Part shown: in pieces, positions 23,005 to 32,412 of the stretch | Layout of the letters: every line of letters starts with the position of its first letter | How positions within the stretch are numbered: position 1 is the stretch's first letter | DNA from: DATHSN01 sp035464115 | Lineage (GTDB): Bacteria > Actinomycetota > Acidimicrobiia > Acidimicrobiales > SKKL01 | Reading direction: 5' to 3' | NCBI GenBank assembly: GCA_035464115.1 | Contig: DATHSN010000436.1 | Coordinates: forward strand, 1 to 36,476 | Length of the DNA stretch: 36,476 nt | The notes under the pieces: model-generated | Seen by the model: only the letters and a program-made list of their open reading frames with translations | Database searches by the model: none | Told to the model about the DNA's origin: nothing | Translations under genes and position numbers: made by a program

Positions 23005-25677
23005 ATGGTCGACCCCCCCGGCTACCCCACGCGGTGGGAGGCCGACGTCGTCCTCGCCGACGGGGCCACGGTCCGCCTCCGACCGATCCGCCCCGACGAC
23101 GACGAGCGCCTCGTCGCCTTCCACGGGCGCCAGTCCGCCGAGAGCATCTACTACCGCTTCTTCAGCGCGCGCCCCCGCCTCTCCGACAAGGAGGTCACGC
23201 GCTTCACCAACGTCGACTACGTCGACCGCATGGCGTTCGTGGCCATCCTCGGCGACGAGCTCATCGGCGTGTCGCGCTACGACCGCGCGCCGGGCCGCCC
23301 GGTGGCCGAGGTGGCGTTCTTCATCGACGACCGGCACCACGGGCGGGGCCTGGCCACCCTCATGCTCGAGTACCTCGCAGCGGCGGCGCGCGAGCAGGGG
23401 ATCGTGGCGTTCACCGCCCAGACCCTGCCCCAGAACCGCAAGATGCTCGGGGTGTTCAAGCAGGCCGGGTTCGAGGTGTCGACCCGGTTCGACGAGGGCG
23501 TCATCGAGGTCGACCTCGGCATCTTGCCCACCGACGCCGCCCGCGCCGCCATCGACGCGCGCGAGCGCCGCGCCGAAGCCCGCTCGGTGGCCCGCCTCAT
23601 GTCGCCGCGGTCGGTGGCGGTGATCGGCGCCGGTCGCCGGCGGGGCGGCCTCGGCCACGAGGTGTTCCGCAACCTCATCACCCACGGGTTCAACGGGCCC
23701 GTCTACCCCGTCAACGCGCACGCCCCCCACGTGGCGAGCGTGCGGACCTACCCGTCGGTCCTCGAGGTGCCCGGTGAGGTCGACCTGGCCATCGTCGCGG
23801 TGCCCGCCGCCGAGGTCACCGCGGTGGTCGAGGAGTGCGCCGAGAAGGGCGTCGGCGGGCTCATCGTGATCTCCGCCGGCTTCGCCGAGACCGGACCCGA
23901 CGGCGTCAGCGCCCAGCGGGGCCTGGTCGAGCTGGCCCGGCGTCACGGGATGCGACTGGTGGGACCCAACTGCATGGGGGTGATCAACACCGCGCCGGCG
24001 GTGTCGATGCAGGCCACGTTCGCCCCGGTCGGTCCCGCGCCGGGCGGTCTGGCGCTCCTGTCGCAGTCGGGCACGCTCGGCACCGCCATCCTCGAGACGG
24101 CTGCCGACCTCGGTCTCGGGATCTCGACGTTCGTGTCCCTCGGCAACAAGGCCGACGTGTCGGCCAACGACCTGCTCCAGTACTGGGAGGGCGACGAGCG
24201 CACCGACGTGGTGCTGCTCTACATGGAGTCGTTCGGCAACCTGCGCAAGTTCAGCCGGCTCGCCCGGCGAGTCAGCCGGTCCAAGCCGGTGGTCAGCGTC
24301 ACGAGCGGCGTCGGCGCCGCCGCCCACGACGATCCCGACCTGCCCGCCGCGGCCACGGTCGACGCGCTGCTGCGCCAGGTCGGCGTCATCCGGGTGTCCA
24401 CCATCGAGCTGATGTTCGACGTCACCCGGATCCTCGCCTCCCAGCCGGTCCCGCGGGGTCGACGGGTCGCGGTGGTGTCGAACTCCAGCGGTCCGGCCCG
24501 CCTGGCCCTCGACGCGTGCCGCGGCGCCGGTCTCGAACCCGCCCGCCTCACCGGGACCACGCGGGCCGCGCTGCGGGCCGCGTTGCCCGACGCCACCCAC
24601 GTCGACAGCCCCCTCGACCTCACCCACGAGGCGGGACCCGCCCAGTACGAGGAGGCGGTGCGACTGGTGCTCGCCGACCCGGGGGTCGACGCGGTCATCG
24701 CCATCTTCGCTCCGCCGCTCGAGGTGCGCGCCGACCGGGTGGCCCGCGCCATCGCGGCGGCCGCTGATCCCGCCGACAAGCCGGTGGTGGCCACCTACCT
24801 GGGCGTGAACCCGCGCCGCAACGCGGTGAGCAGCGAGCTCGCCGTCCCTGCCTTCGCGTTCCCGGAGGAGGCGGCGCGCGCCCTCGGGCGGGTGGCCCGC
24901 TACGGCGAGTGGCTCGCCGAGCCCGAGGGCACCGTGCCCGAGCTCGCCGACGTCGACCCCGACGCCACCCGCGCCATCGTCGCCGAGCTGTTGGCCCAGG
25001 CCCCCGACGGCTGCGAGCTCGACCCCACCAGCGCCATGGGTGTGCTCGGCAGCTTCGGGATCCGACCGGTGCCCCAGGAGCGGGTGGCCACCCCCGACGA
25101 CGCCGTGGCCGCCGCCGACCGCATCGGCTGGCCGGTGGTCCTCAAGGCCACCGGGCTCGAGCGGCTGGCCAAGACCGAGGCCGGTGGCCTCGCCATCGAC
25201 CTGTTCGACGAGGCCGAGCTGCGCCTGTCCTACGAGCGCATGGACGCGGCGCTCGGCGATGCCATGCACCCCGCGCTGGTGCAGGCGATGGCACCGGTCG
25301 GCACCGACGTGGCCATCCGCCTGGTGCAGAGCCCGGCGGTGGGCTCGGTGATCTCGCTCGGCATCGGCGGCGCGGTGGCCGACCAGGTGGGGTTCGACTC
25401 GTTGCGGGTGCTCCCGCTCACCGACCTCGACGCCGGGCGTCTCATCGACGGGTCGCGGGTCGCCACCGACCTCGCGCCGGGGTCACCGGCCCGGGCCCGG
25501 CTCGAGGAGCTGTTGGCGCGGCTCGCGGCGCTGGCCGACGCGGTCCCCGAGCTGGCCGAGATCCGGCTGAACCCGGTGATCGTCTCCGACACCACCGCCG
25601 CGGTCACCGACGTGCGGGCACGGGTCGCGCCGTGGCTCGGGCACGAGGCGCCGGTGCGGCGACTCGACGCCGAGTAG
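23005..25677 (+). CDS. GNAT fused to ADP-forming acyl-CoA synthetase (Pat-like protein acetyltransferase)
   Basis: This 890-aa protein has an N-terminal GNAT (about residues 18-175, acetyl-CoA loop HHGRGLAT), then a CoA-binding domain (about 195-290), a succinyl-CoA-ligase-like domain (about 305-640) and a C-terminal ATP-grasp domain (about 670-880). This is the reverse domain order of Salmonella Pat, which has GNAT at the C-terminus, and matches a common actinobacterial form. Pat-type enzymes acetylate lysines of acetyl-CoA synthetase. His441 lies at the spacing expected for the phosphorylated His of ADP-forming synthetases, but the usual SHTG context is AHDD and the loop before it is about six residues shorter, so synthetase activity is doubtful. 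It starts leaderless (TAGCCT, 6-nt gap) and ends with a zero-base gap to the convergent dehydrogenase gene. Confidence 0.9.
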   Translation: MVDPPGYPTRWEADVVLADGATVRLRPIRPDDDERLVAFHGRQSAESIYYRFFSARPRLSDKEVTRFTNVDYVDRMAFVAILGDELIGVSRYDRAPGRPVAEVAFFIDDRHHGRGLATLMLEYLAAAAREQGIVAFTAQTLPQNRKMLGVFKQAGFEVSTRFDEGVIEVDLGILPTDAARAAIDARERRAEARSVARLMSPRSVAVIGAGRRRGGLGHEVFRNLITHGFNGPVYPVNAHAPHVASVRTYPSVLEVPGEVDLAIVAVPAAEVTAVVEECAEKGVGGLIVISAGFAETGPDGVSAQRGLVELARRHGMRLVGPNCMGVINTAPAVSMQATFAPVGPAPGGLALLSQSGTLGTAILETAADLGLGISTFVSLGNKADVSANDLLQYWEGDERTDVVLLYMESFGNLRKFSRLARRVSRSKPVVSVTSGVGAAAHDDPDLPAAATVDALLRQVGVIRVSTIELMFDVTRILASQPVPRGRRVAVVSNSSGPARLALDACRGAGLEPARLTGTTRAALRAALPDATHVDSPLDLTHEAGPAQYEEAVRLVLADPGVDAVIAIFAPPLEVRADRVARAIAAAADPADKPVVATYLGVNPRRNAVSSELAVPAFAFPEEAARALGRVARYGEWLAEPEGTVPELADVDPDATRAIVAELLAQAPDGCELDPTSAMGVLGSFGIRPVPQERVATPDDAVAAADRIGWPVVLKATGLERLAKTEAGGLAIDLFDEAELRLSYERMDAALGDAMHPALVQAMAPVGTDVAIRLVQSPAVGSVISLGIGGAVADQVGFDSLRVLPLTDLDAGRLIDGSRVATDLAPGSPARARLEELLARLAALADAVPELAEIRLNPVIVSDTTAAVTDVRARVAPWLGHEAPVRRLDAE

Positions 25678-26823
25678 CTAGGGCCGGGGCTCGCGAGGGA
25701 GCCCGAGCACCCGCTCGCCCAGGATGTTGCGCAGGATCTGGGTGGTGCCCCCCATGATCGTGTAGCCCGGCGCGTAGCAGACGTTGCGGGCCACCCGTGC
25801 CGCCAGCGGGTCGACGCCGGGGCCGTCCCAGAGCGTGGCGGCGGGCCCGAGCACCCGGGCGCACAGCCCGGCGACCCGCTGCTCGAACTCGGTGCAGTAG
25901 GTCTTGGTGGCGGCCGAGAAGCCCGCCGGGGCCTGGCCGAGGACCTCGCGGAGCACCAGCTGGCGGCCGATGCGGTAGCCGGTCTCGATGGCGGCGATCT
26001 CCTGGCGCAGCAACGGGTCGGCGGTGTCGGCCAGCGGGAGCACCTCCCGGTAGAGCGCGTGGTTGCTGACGAGGCGGTCGATGCCCCCGCGCTCGTGCTC
26101 CATCTGGCGCATGACCTGGCGGAAGCTGTCGTTCTCGACGCCGACCAGGTGGTCGGCGGGGACCTCGACGTCGGTGAAGGTGACCTCGCAGAAGTGGCGG
26201 TTGCCGACCGCGTCGACGATGGGGCGCACCTCGACTCCGGGCGAGCGCATGTCGACCACGAGCTCGGAGAGGCCGCGGTGCGCGGGCGCGTCGGGGTCGG
26301 TGCGACAGATGAGGTAGCACCAGTCGGCGGTGTCGGCGCCGCTCGTCCAGACCTTGGCGCCGTTGACGACCCAGTGGTCGCCGTCGCGGTCGGCCCGGGT
26401 GCGCAGCGAGGCGACGTCGGAGCCGGCGTCGGGCTCGCTCATGCCGATGCACCACTTCGAGTGGCCCGCCACGATCTCGGGGAGCCACCGGCGCCGCTGC
26501 TCGGAGGTGCCGTACTCGAGCAGGGTGGGCCCGATCTGACGGTCGGCGAACCAGCTGGCGGCCACCGGCGCCCCGTGGGCGATGAGGGCCTCGAACACCA
26601 CGAAGCGCTCGAGCGCGGTGCGGCCGTGGCCGCCCTCGTCAGTTGGCCAGGTCATGCCCAGCCACCCGCGGGCGCCGAGCGCGGCGGAGAACTCGTCGGA
26701 GGTGCCCACGATCCAGCTGTCGTCGACGCGACCGCAGCGCTCGGCCCACTCGTCGGCCACCGCCACCGCCTCGGCGCGGAGCGCGGCGACGTGGTCGGGG
26801 AGCCGGAAGTCGAGCCCCGCCAT
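25678..26823 (-). CDS. acyl-CoA dehydrogenase
   Basis: This 381-aa flavoenzyme has the full acyl-CoA dehydrogenase domain set: an N-terminal helical domain, the middle strand domain with the CIGMSEPDAGSDVASLRTRA FAD/acyl contact motif, and the C-terminal helical domain ending in the IMGGTTQILRNILGERVLG motif. It removes two hydrogens from an acyl-CoA and passes electrons to electron-transferring flavoprotein. Chain-length preference cannot be told; 381 aa with a long N-terminal helix recalls the FadE types used on branched or steroid side chains. Its ATG shares one base with the stop of the upstream DUF971 gene (TGATG), so the two are coupled. Its stop directly abuts the stop of the convergent gene. 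Confidence 0.92.
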   Translation of the reverse strand: MAGLDFRLPDHVAALRAEAVAVADEWAERCGRVDDSWIVGTSDEFSAALGARGWLGMTWPTDEGGHGRTALERFVVFEALIAHGAPVAASWFADRQIGPTLLEYGTSEQRRRWLPEIVAGHSKWCIGMSEPDAGSDVASLRTRADRDGDHWVVNGAKVWTSGADTADWCYLICRTDPDAPAHRGLSELVVDMRSPGVEVRPIVDAVGNRHFCEVTFTDVEVPADHLVGVENDSFRQVMRQMEHERGGIDRLVSNHALYREVLPLADTADPLLRQEIAAIETGYRIGRQLVLREVLGQAPAGFSAATKTYCTEFEQRVAGLCARVLGPAATLWDGPGVDPLAARVARNVCYAPGYTIMGGTTQILRNILGERVLGLPREPRP

Positions 26824-27176
26824 CAGGCGTCGCCCCCTCCGCTCAACCCCGAGTCGGGGGTGAGGTCGGGGCGACCCGCCTCGCACCAGCGGCGCAGCGA
26901 CTCCCAGGGGTAGATGCCGGTGGAGTGCCCGTCGTTCCAGGTGATCGACAGCCCCCAGGCCCCCACCAGCTCGGCGGTGGAGATCGTCAGGGGCTGCGGG
27001 CTGCTCGGCGTGGGCCACGGGACCTGTCCGCGGTCGCGGGCGCCGCGGCACCCCGCGCACGGGCACACCTGGCGCAGCTCCTCGAGCCCGAACGAGCAGC
27101 GACGGCCGTCGCCGAACTCGACGGTGACGCTCTCGTCGCGCTTCACGGTGATGTCACGGACGTCGAGAGATCCCAC
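26823..27176 (-). CDS. DUF971 protein (gamma-butyrobetaine hydroxylase N-terminal-like)
   Basis: This 117-aa protein is a stand-alone DUF971 domain, the zinc-binding fold found at the N-terminus of gamma-butyrobetaine hydroxylases and in some iron-sulfur (Mrp/ApbC-like) proteins. The pattern LEELRQVCPCAGCRGARDRG supplies the metal-binding cysteines, and the C-terminal WNDGHSTGIYPWESLRRWCE is the family's end signature. The GTG at 27176 follows CAGGAT with a 6-nt gap, again fitting a leaderless start, and no Met in frame is closer. It is translated just before the acyl-CoA dehydrogenase, so the pair may serve one pathway; the role is unknown. Confidence 0.88.
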   Translation of the reverse strand: MGSLDVRDITVKRDESVTVEFGDGRRCSFGLEELRQVCPCAGCRGARDRGQVPWPTPSSPQPLTISTAELVGAWGLSITWNDGHSTGIYPWESLRRWCEAGRPDLTPDSGLSGGGDA

Positions 27177-27279
27177 GTCGGCATCCTGCCACGGGCCCTC
27201 CGCGGCCACCGCACCCGGGGGGCCGAGCGGCGGAGCGCCCGGCCGGCGCGCCGGGGCGCCCGCGCTAGCGTCGGTCGCC

Positions 27280-27783
27280 GTGGAGATCCGTCCCATCCGC
27301 TCCGAGGAGCTCACCGAGGTCGGCGACCTCACCGTCGCCGCCTACGCCGGCGTCGGCCACCTCGACGACGAGTCCGACTACGAGGTCGAGCTGCGCGACG
27401 TGGGCAGCCGGGCCCGTCAGGCCGTCGTGCTGGTGGCCGTCGAACCGGGCGCGGAAGGGGTGGTGGGGGCGGTCACCTACGTCCCCGACCGCGCCTCGCC
27501 CTACGCCGAGTTCGACGTCGAGCACGCCGCCGGCATCCGCATGCTGGCCGTGGCGCCCCACGCGCAAGGGCGCGGCATCGGCGAGGCCCTGGTGCTCGAC
27601 TGCCTCGGGCGGGCCCAGGCCGACGGCCGCCGCGAGGTCATCCTCCACACCACCAAGGCGATGGCCGCCGCGCATCGGCTCTACGCCCGCCTCGGCTTCG
27701 AGCGCGACCCGAACCTCGATTGGTGGCCCACCCCGGGCATCGAGCTGATCGGGTTCCGCAAGCACCTGTCACCGAACCCCTGA
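27280..27783 (+). CDS. GNAT N-acetyltransferase
   Basis: This 167-aa protein is one GNAT domain. The acetyl-CoA loop is the APHAQGRGIGEALV segment (about residues 90-104), preceded by the strand IRMLAV and followed by the C-terminal AAAHRLYARLGFER motif with its usual Tyr. It is the general RimI-like type and the substrate cannot be named. The GTG at 27280 follows TAGCGT with an 8-nt gap. It ends 22 bp before the quinone oxidoreductase gene in the same direction, so they may share a transcript, but that gene has a good Shine-Dalgarno of its own. Confidence 0.9.
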   Translation: MEIRPIRSEELTEVGDLTVAAYAGVGHLDDESDYEVELRDVGSRARQAVVLVAVEPGAEGVVGAVTYVPDRASPYAEFDVEHAAGIRMLAVAPHAQGRGIGEALVLDCLGRAQADGRREVILHTTKAMAAAHRLYARLGFERDPNLDWWPTPGIELIGFRKHLSPNP

Positions 27784-27805
27784 CGCCGACTCCCAGGAGA
27801 TCACC

Positions 27806-28783
27806 GTGCGCGCCGTCGTGCTCGAGACCAAGGGCGAGCCCGAGGTGCTCACCGTCCGCGAGGTCCCCGATCCGGTGCCCGGCCCCGACGAGGTCCTCGT
27901 CGACGTGGTCGCCACCGCCCTCAACCGGGCCGACCTGCTCCAGCGCCGGGGCCTGTACCCCGGGCCGCCCATGGCCCACGAGATCCCCGGCCTCGAGTTC
28001 GCCGGGCGGGTGGCCGCCGTGGGCGAGCGCGTCACCGCCCACGCGGTGGGCGACGAGGTGATGGGCATCGTCGGCGGCGGGGCCTACGCCGAGCGCCTCA
28101 CCACCCACGAGCGCCAGGCCCTGCCCATCCCCGCCAGCGTGGCGGTGGCCGACGCGGGCGCCATCCCCGAGGTGTTCGTCACCGCGTGGGACGCGCTCGT
28201 CCTCCAGGGCGGCCTCACCTCGGGGCGCGTCGCGCTGGTCCACGCCGGCGCGTCGGGGGTCGGCACCGCGGCCATCCAGATCGTGCGGGCCCTCGGGGCC
28301 TCGGTGATCGTCACCGCGTCGGGGGGCAAGCTCGCCGCGTGCCGCGAGCTCGGCGCCGATCTCGCCGTCGACTACCGCGCCGACGACTTCGTGGCCGCGG
28401 CCAAGGAGCACACCGGCGGACGGGGCGTCGACGTGGTGCTCGACGTGATCGGCGGCGACTACCTGCGGCGCAACGTCGAGGCGCTCGCGGTGGGCGGGCG
28501 GATCGTGCAGGTGGGCACGATGGGCGACGGCACGGCCACCTTCCCGCTCGGGCTGATGCAACCCAAGCGGGCCACCCTCATCGGCACGGTGCTGCGGGCC
28601 CGACCGATCGAGGAGAAGATCGCCGTCACCCAGCGCTTCGGCCGCGAGGTGCTGCCCCTGTTCGACCGTGGGCTGCTGCGCCCGGTGATCGACCGGCGCT
28701 ACCCGCTCGACGGCATCGTCGACGCCCATCGCCACATGGAGGCCAACGCCAACGTCGGCAAGATCGTGATCGACGTCGCCTGA
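27806..28783 (+). CDS. NAD(P)H quinone oxidoreductase, PIG3/QOR type (zinc-free MDR)
   Basis: This 325-aa medium-chain dehydrogenase/reductase has the N-terminal GroES-like domain and a Rossmann domain with HAGASGVGTAAIQIVRALGA as the NADPH-binding motif (about residues 145-164). The lack of zinc-binding Cys and the LYPGPPMAHEIPGLEFAG segment mark it as the PIG3 (TP53I3)-like quinone oxidoreductase family. It would reduce quinones or enoyl-type compounds with NADPH. The GTG at 27806 has an AGGAGA Shine-Dalgarno 7 nt upstream. It converges on the next gene with a 9-bp gap, too short for an obvious terminator. Confidence 0.92.
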   Translation: MRAVVLETKGEPEVLTVREVPDPVPGPDEVLVDVVATALNRADLLQRRGLYPGPPMAHEIPGLEFAGRVAAVGERVTAHAVGDEVMGIVGGGAYAERLTTHERQALPIPASVAVADAGAIPEVFVTAWDALVLQGGLTSGRVALVHAGASGVGTAAIQIVRALGASVIVTASGGKLAACRELGADLAVDYRADDFVAAAKEHTGGRGVDVVLDVIGGDYLRRNVEALAVGGRIVQVGTMGDGTATFPLGLMQPKRATLIGTVLRARPIEEKIAVTQRFGREVLPLFDRGLLRPVIDRRYPLDGIVDAHRHMEANANVGKIVIDVA

Positions 28784-28792
28784 CGGCGGACC

Positions 28793-29371
28793 TCAGCCGG
28801 TGGCGGGCCGAGGGGCGCGCGCCGCCACCTCGATGCCGGCGTCCCACCCCGGGGCACGACCGCCGCGCGGAGGACCGACGGTCGTCATGTCGACCCCGCT
28901 CCGCGCCAGCAGCCACGACGTGACCGAGTTCGAGTTCCACATCTCGCCGGCTCGCAGCTCGTCGCGGCCCCACACCGGGGTCGGCACCTGGCCCACCAGG
29001 GCGAGCAGGGCCGCGGTGCGATCGGCCCCGAGGTCGAACCGCTCGGTGGCGACCGACTCGACCAGGTCGGGGATGACGCCGTCGCGCCACACCCGCACCT
29101 CGTAGCGGAACACCCGGAGCCGCCCGAGCCGTCGGGAGCCGACGGCGCCGGTGGCGACGACGCCGCGGCTCTCGCCGGCGAGGTCGGGGATGGGTGCCAC
29201 CTCGACCACGTAGCGGCCGTCGGTCGTGTCGACGACGAGGGCGGTGTGGAACAGGGCGCAGCGGGGGCGGCGCTGGAGCGCCGCGACCCCCGCTTCGTAG
29301 AGCCTGCCGCTCACCTGCACGACCCGCGTCCCCGCGCCGAGCGGGATCCAGTGGAGATCTGCGCCCGGCAC
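28793..29371 (-). CDS. conserved hypothetical protein with a possible permuted papain-like pattern
   Basis: This 192-aa protein has no named domain that I recognise. An early FHTALVV segment followed by strands (YVVEVAPIPD) and a later WNSNSVTSWLL segment resembles the circularly permuted papain-like fold (LRAT/NlpC type), but there Cys would be expected and Ser/Asn is found here, so any enzyme activity is unlikely. The C-terminus has a PPRGGRAPGWDAGIEVAAR motif seen in actinobacterial unknowns. The GTG at 29371 lies 13 bp after the citrate synthase stop on the same strand, so the two may be co-transcribed. Confidence 0.65.
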   Translation of the reverse strand: MPGADLHWIPLGAGTRVVQVSGRLYEAGVAALQRRPRCALFHTALVVDTTDGRYVVEVAPIPDLAGESRGVVATGAVGSRRLGRLRVFRYEVRVWRDGVIPDLVESVATERFDLGADRTAALLALVGQVPTPVWGRDELRAGEMWNSNSVTSWLLARSGVDMTTVGPPRGGRAPGWDAGIEVAARAPRPATG

Positions 29372-29384
29372 GGAACGCCTGGTG

Positions 29385-30653
<1,269 letters not shown>

Positions 30654-30676
30654 ACCAGCTCCCCATGTCGCGTGGT

Positions 30677-30694
30677 GGGCACGCGCTCGTGCCC
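30677..30694. promoter_or_regulatory. inverted repeat upstream of gltA
   Basis: GGGCACG-N4-CGTGCCC is perfect and sits 24 bp before the gltA start. It may be a regulator site or a leader hairpin. No known gltA regulator site (RamB, GlxR) is recognised. Confidence 0.4.
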
Positions 30695-30744
30695 TGTTCG
30701 TGTCGGCGTCGAGCCGAGGCTACCGGTTCGTGCACGGGTCGGCG

Positions 30745-30766
30745 GACCCCGCCCGGGATCGGGGTC
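30745..30766 (-). terminator. hairpin after the carboxyltransferase gene
   Basis: GACCCCG and CGGGGTC pair over 7 bp around an 8-nt loop, 29 bp past the carboxyltransferase stop and upstream of gltA. There is no T-tract. Confidence 0.4.
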
Positions 30767-30794
30767 GCGGTGCGGCGCGACCGCCTCTCGGTGG

Positions 30795-32141
30795 TCACAG
30801 CGGCGTGTTGTCGTGGCTGCGCCCCACGAGTCGCTCGCGCTTGGACTCGAGCAGCTCGAGCGCGGCGGCGACCTCGCGTCGGGTGTCCGCGGGGTCGATC
30901 ACCATGTCGACCGAGCCCCGCTCGGCGGCGCGGAACGGGTTGAGCAACCGCTCCTCGTACTCGGCCTCGAGCTCGATGCGGCGCTCGGCCGACTCGCGGC
31001 GGTGCAGGATCTCGACCGCGCCCTTGGCCCCCATGACGGCGATCTGGGCGCCGGGCCACGCCAGCATCAGGTCGTTGCCCATGTGCTTGGAGTCCATGAC
31101 GATGTAGGCGCCGCCGTAGGACTTGCGCAGGGTGACGCAGACCCGGGGCACCGTGGCCCGGGCGTAGGCGAACGCCAGCTGAGCGCCGTGGCGGATCATC
31201 CCCCGCCACTCGAGGTCCTTGCCCGGGTAGAAGCCGGGTGTGTCGACGAAGGTGACGAGCGGCAGGTTGAAGGCGTCGCAGAACGACACGAAGCGGGCGC
31301 CCTTCTGCGACCCCGGGATGTCGAGGGTGCCCGCGATCGACTGGGGCTGGTTGGCGACGAAGCCGACCGGGCGCCCGCCGACGGTGGCGAGCGCGGTGAC
31401 CAGGTTGGGCGCCCACGACGCCCGCAGCTCGAGCAGCTCGCCGTGGTCGGCCACGGCCCGCAGCACCGCGCGGACGTCGTAGCTGCCGGTGGGGGAGTCG
31501 GGCAGCACCGCGCCGGCCTCGGGGGTGCGACGGTCGACGGGGTCGTCGGTGGGCCACCGCGGGGGCAGCTCGTCGGCGTTGGCGGGCAGGAGGGCGACGA
31601 TCTCGGTGAGCACGGCGAGGGCGCCGTCGCGGTCGTCGACGAGCACGGCCGCCACCCCGCTCGAGCGGGCGTGGACGGCGGGACCGCCCAGGGCCTGGGT
31701 GCTCATGGCGACGCCGGTGAACTGCTCGACCATCGCCGGACCCGACACGAACGCGTAGGCCTCGTCGGTCATCACCACGTGGTCGGCCAACCCGAGCAAC
31801 AGGGCCGGCCCCGACACCGCTGGCCCGAGCACGGCCGCGAGCACGGGCACCACCCCCGAGCAGGCCACCACCTCGCGCGCTGCCCGACCCCATCCCGCCA
31901 CGGCCTCGACGCCGGCCCGCACGTCGCTGCCCGACGAGGCGAGCAGCAGCACGAGGGGGAGGCCCTCGGCGCGCGCCAGGCGGGCGGCGGCGGCGATGGT
32001 GTCGCCGTCGGCGGGACCCAGCGCGCCCCGCCCGTCGCTCCCCACCGACTCGGCGATCACCACCCGGCGCTCGCCCAGCTGGTCCACGCGGGCGGCGACG
32101 GTGCCGGGCACGCGGGCGCGGACGGGGAGGTGGGCGGGCAT
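30795..32141 (-). CDS. acyl-CoA carboxylase carboxyltransferase (beta) subunit, short form
   Basis: This 448-aa protein has the biotin-dependent carboxyltransferase fold. Its C-terminal half matches PccB/AccD5-type subunits (VANQPQSIAGTLDIPGSQKG, FVDTPGFYPG, RKSYGGAYIVMDSKH and WPGAQIAVMGAKGAVEIL). It would move carboxyl from carboxybiotin to acetyl-, propionyl- or another acyl-CoA. Typical subunits are 510-530 aa; here about 70 N-terminal residues are missing, including the usual opening helix and the acyl-CoA site's RERL/GSF motifs. The first half is also divergent (SSGSDVRAGVEAVAG in place of DSGGARIQEGV). There is no biotin-carboxylase or biotin-carrier gene here. The ATG at 32141 has no Shine-Dalgarno. 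A 6C-like RNA ends about 70 bp upstream. Confidence 0.85.
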   Translation of the reverse strand: MPAHLPVRARVPGTVAARVDQLGERRVVIAESVGSDGRGALGPADGDTIAAAARLARAEGLPLVLLLASSGSDVRAGVEAVAGWGRAAREVVACSGVVPVLAAVLGPAVSGPALLLGLADHVVMTDEAYAFVSGPAMVEQFTGVAMSTQALGGPAVHARSSGVAAVLVDDRDGALAVLTEIVALLPANADELPPRWPTDDPVDRRTPEAGAVLPDSPTGSYDVRAVLRAVADHGELLELRASWAPNLVTALATVGGRPVGFVANQPQSIAGTLDIPGSQKGARFVSFCDAFNLPLVTFVDTPGFYPGKDLEWRGMIRHGAQLAFAYARATVPRVCVTLRKSYGGAYIVMDSKHMGNDLMLAWPGAQIAVMGAKGAVEILHRRESAERRIELEAEYEERLLNPFRAAERGSVDMVIDPADTRREVAAALELLESKRERLVGRSHDNTPL

Positions 32142-32210
32142 CGGGGCCTGCGACCCCGAACCCGCCGCCGGGGTTACCTCGGACCGCCGGGCCCGGGCCG
32201 AACCGGGCGC

Positions 32211-32295
32211 AAAAATGGAGCCGGACTGGTCGGGGGGAGACCAGTCCGTGCTCTCGTGGCGGCGAGGTGATGGGGGGGACCGAACACTCGCCGCC
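32211..32295 (-). ncRNA. 6C-type small RNA
   Basis: Read on the minus strand, two strong hairpins carry C-runs in their loops. The first has 9-bp arms (32295-32287 with 32266-32258) and a 20-nt loop containing seven C. The second has 10-bp arms (32248-32239 with 32231-32222) and the loop TCCCCCC. After 6 nt comes a TTTTT tract (32215-32211), so the second hairpin doubles as an intrinsic terminator. Two stem-loops each with at least six C in the loop define the actinobacterial 6C RNA motif, whose C-rich loops pair with G-rich targets such as ribosome-binding sites. A CAGGCT hexamer at 32302-32297 may be its -10. A third hairpin with a C6 loop lies just upstream (32324-32307). Confidence 0.8.
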
Positions 32296-32306
32296 TAGCC
32301 TGAGAC

Positions 32307-32324
32307 AGCCCGGGGGGGCGGGCT
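32307..32324 (-). other. extra C-loop hairpin next to the 6C RNA
   Basis: AGCCCG-CCCCCC-CGGGCT on the minus strand makes a 6-bp stem with a six-C loop. If transcription starts upstream of it, the RNA would have three C-loops; if CAGGCT at 32302-32297 is the -10, it lies in the promoter and is not transcribed. Confidence 0.5.
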
Positions 32325-32364
32325 CATTGCCTCGGCGTTGTGATGACCATTGTGCAGGGATTCA

Positions 32365-32401
32365 CGAGATCTCGCAAACAGTTGTTACCGATAGGTATCA
32401 T
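32365..32401 (+). promoter_or_regulatory. LysR gene control region
   Basis: A perfect 10-bp palindrome CGAGATCTCG (32365-32374) is followed by nested dyads TACC-N4-GGTA and GATA-GG-TATC (32387-32399). TATCAT (32396-32401) is a good -10, placing the transcript start a few bases before the LysR ATG. Binding by the LysR protein itself is likely but not shown. Confidence 0.45.
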
Positions 32402-32412
32402 CGTCAGCACAG

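Noticed and set aside
28793..29371. An active LRAT/NlpC-type cysteine enzyme
   Set aside because: The catalytic Cys position appears to be Ser or Asn, so only a fold resemblance is suggested.
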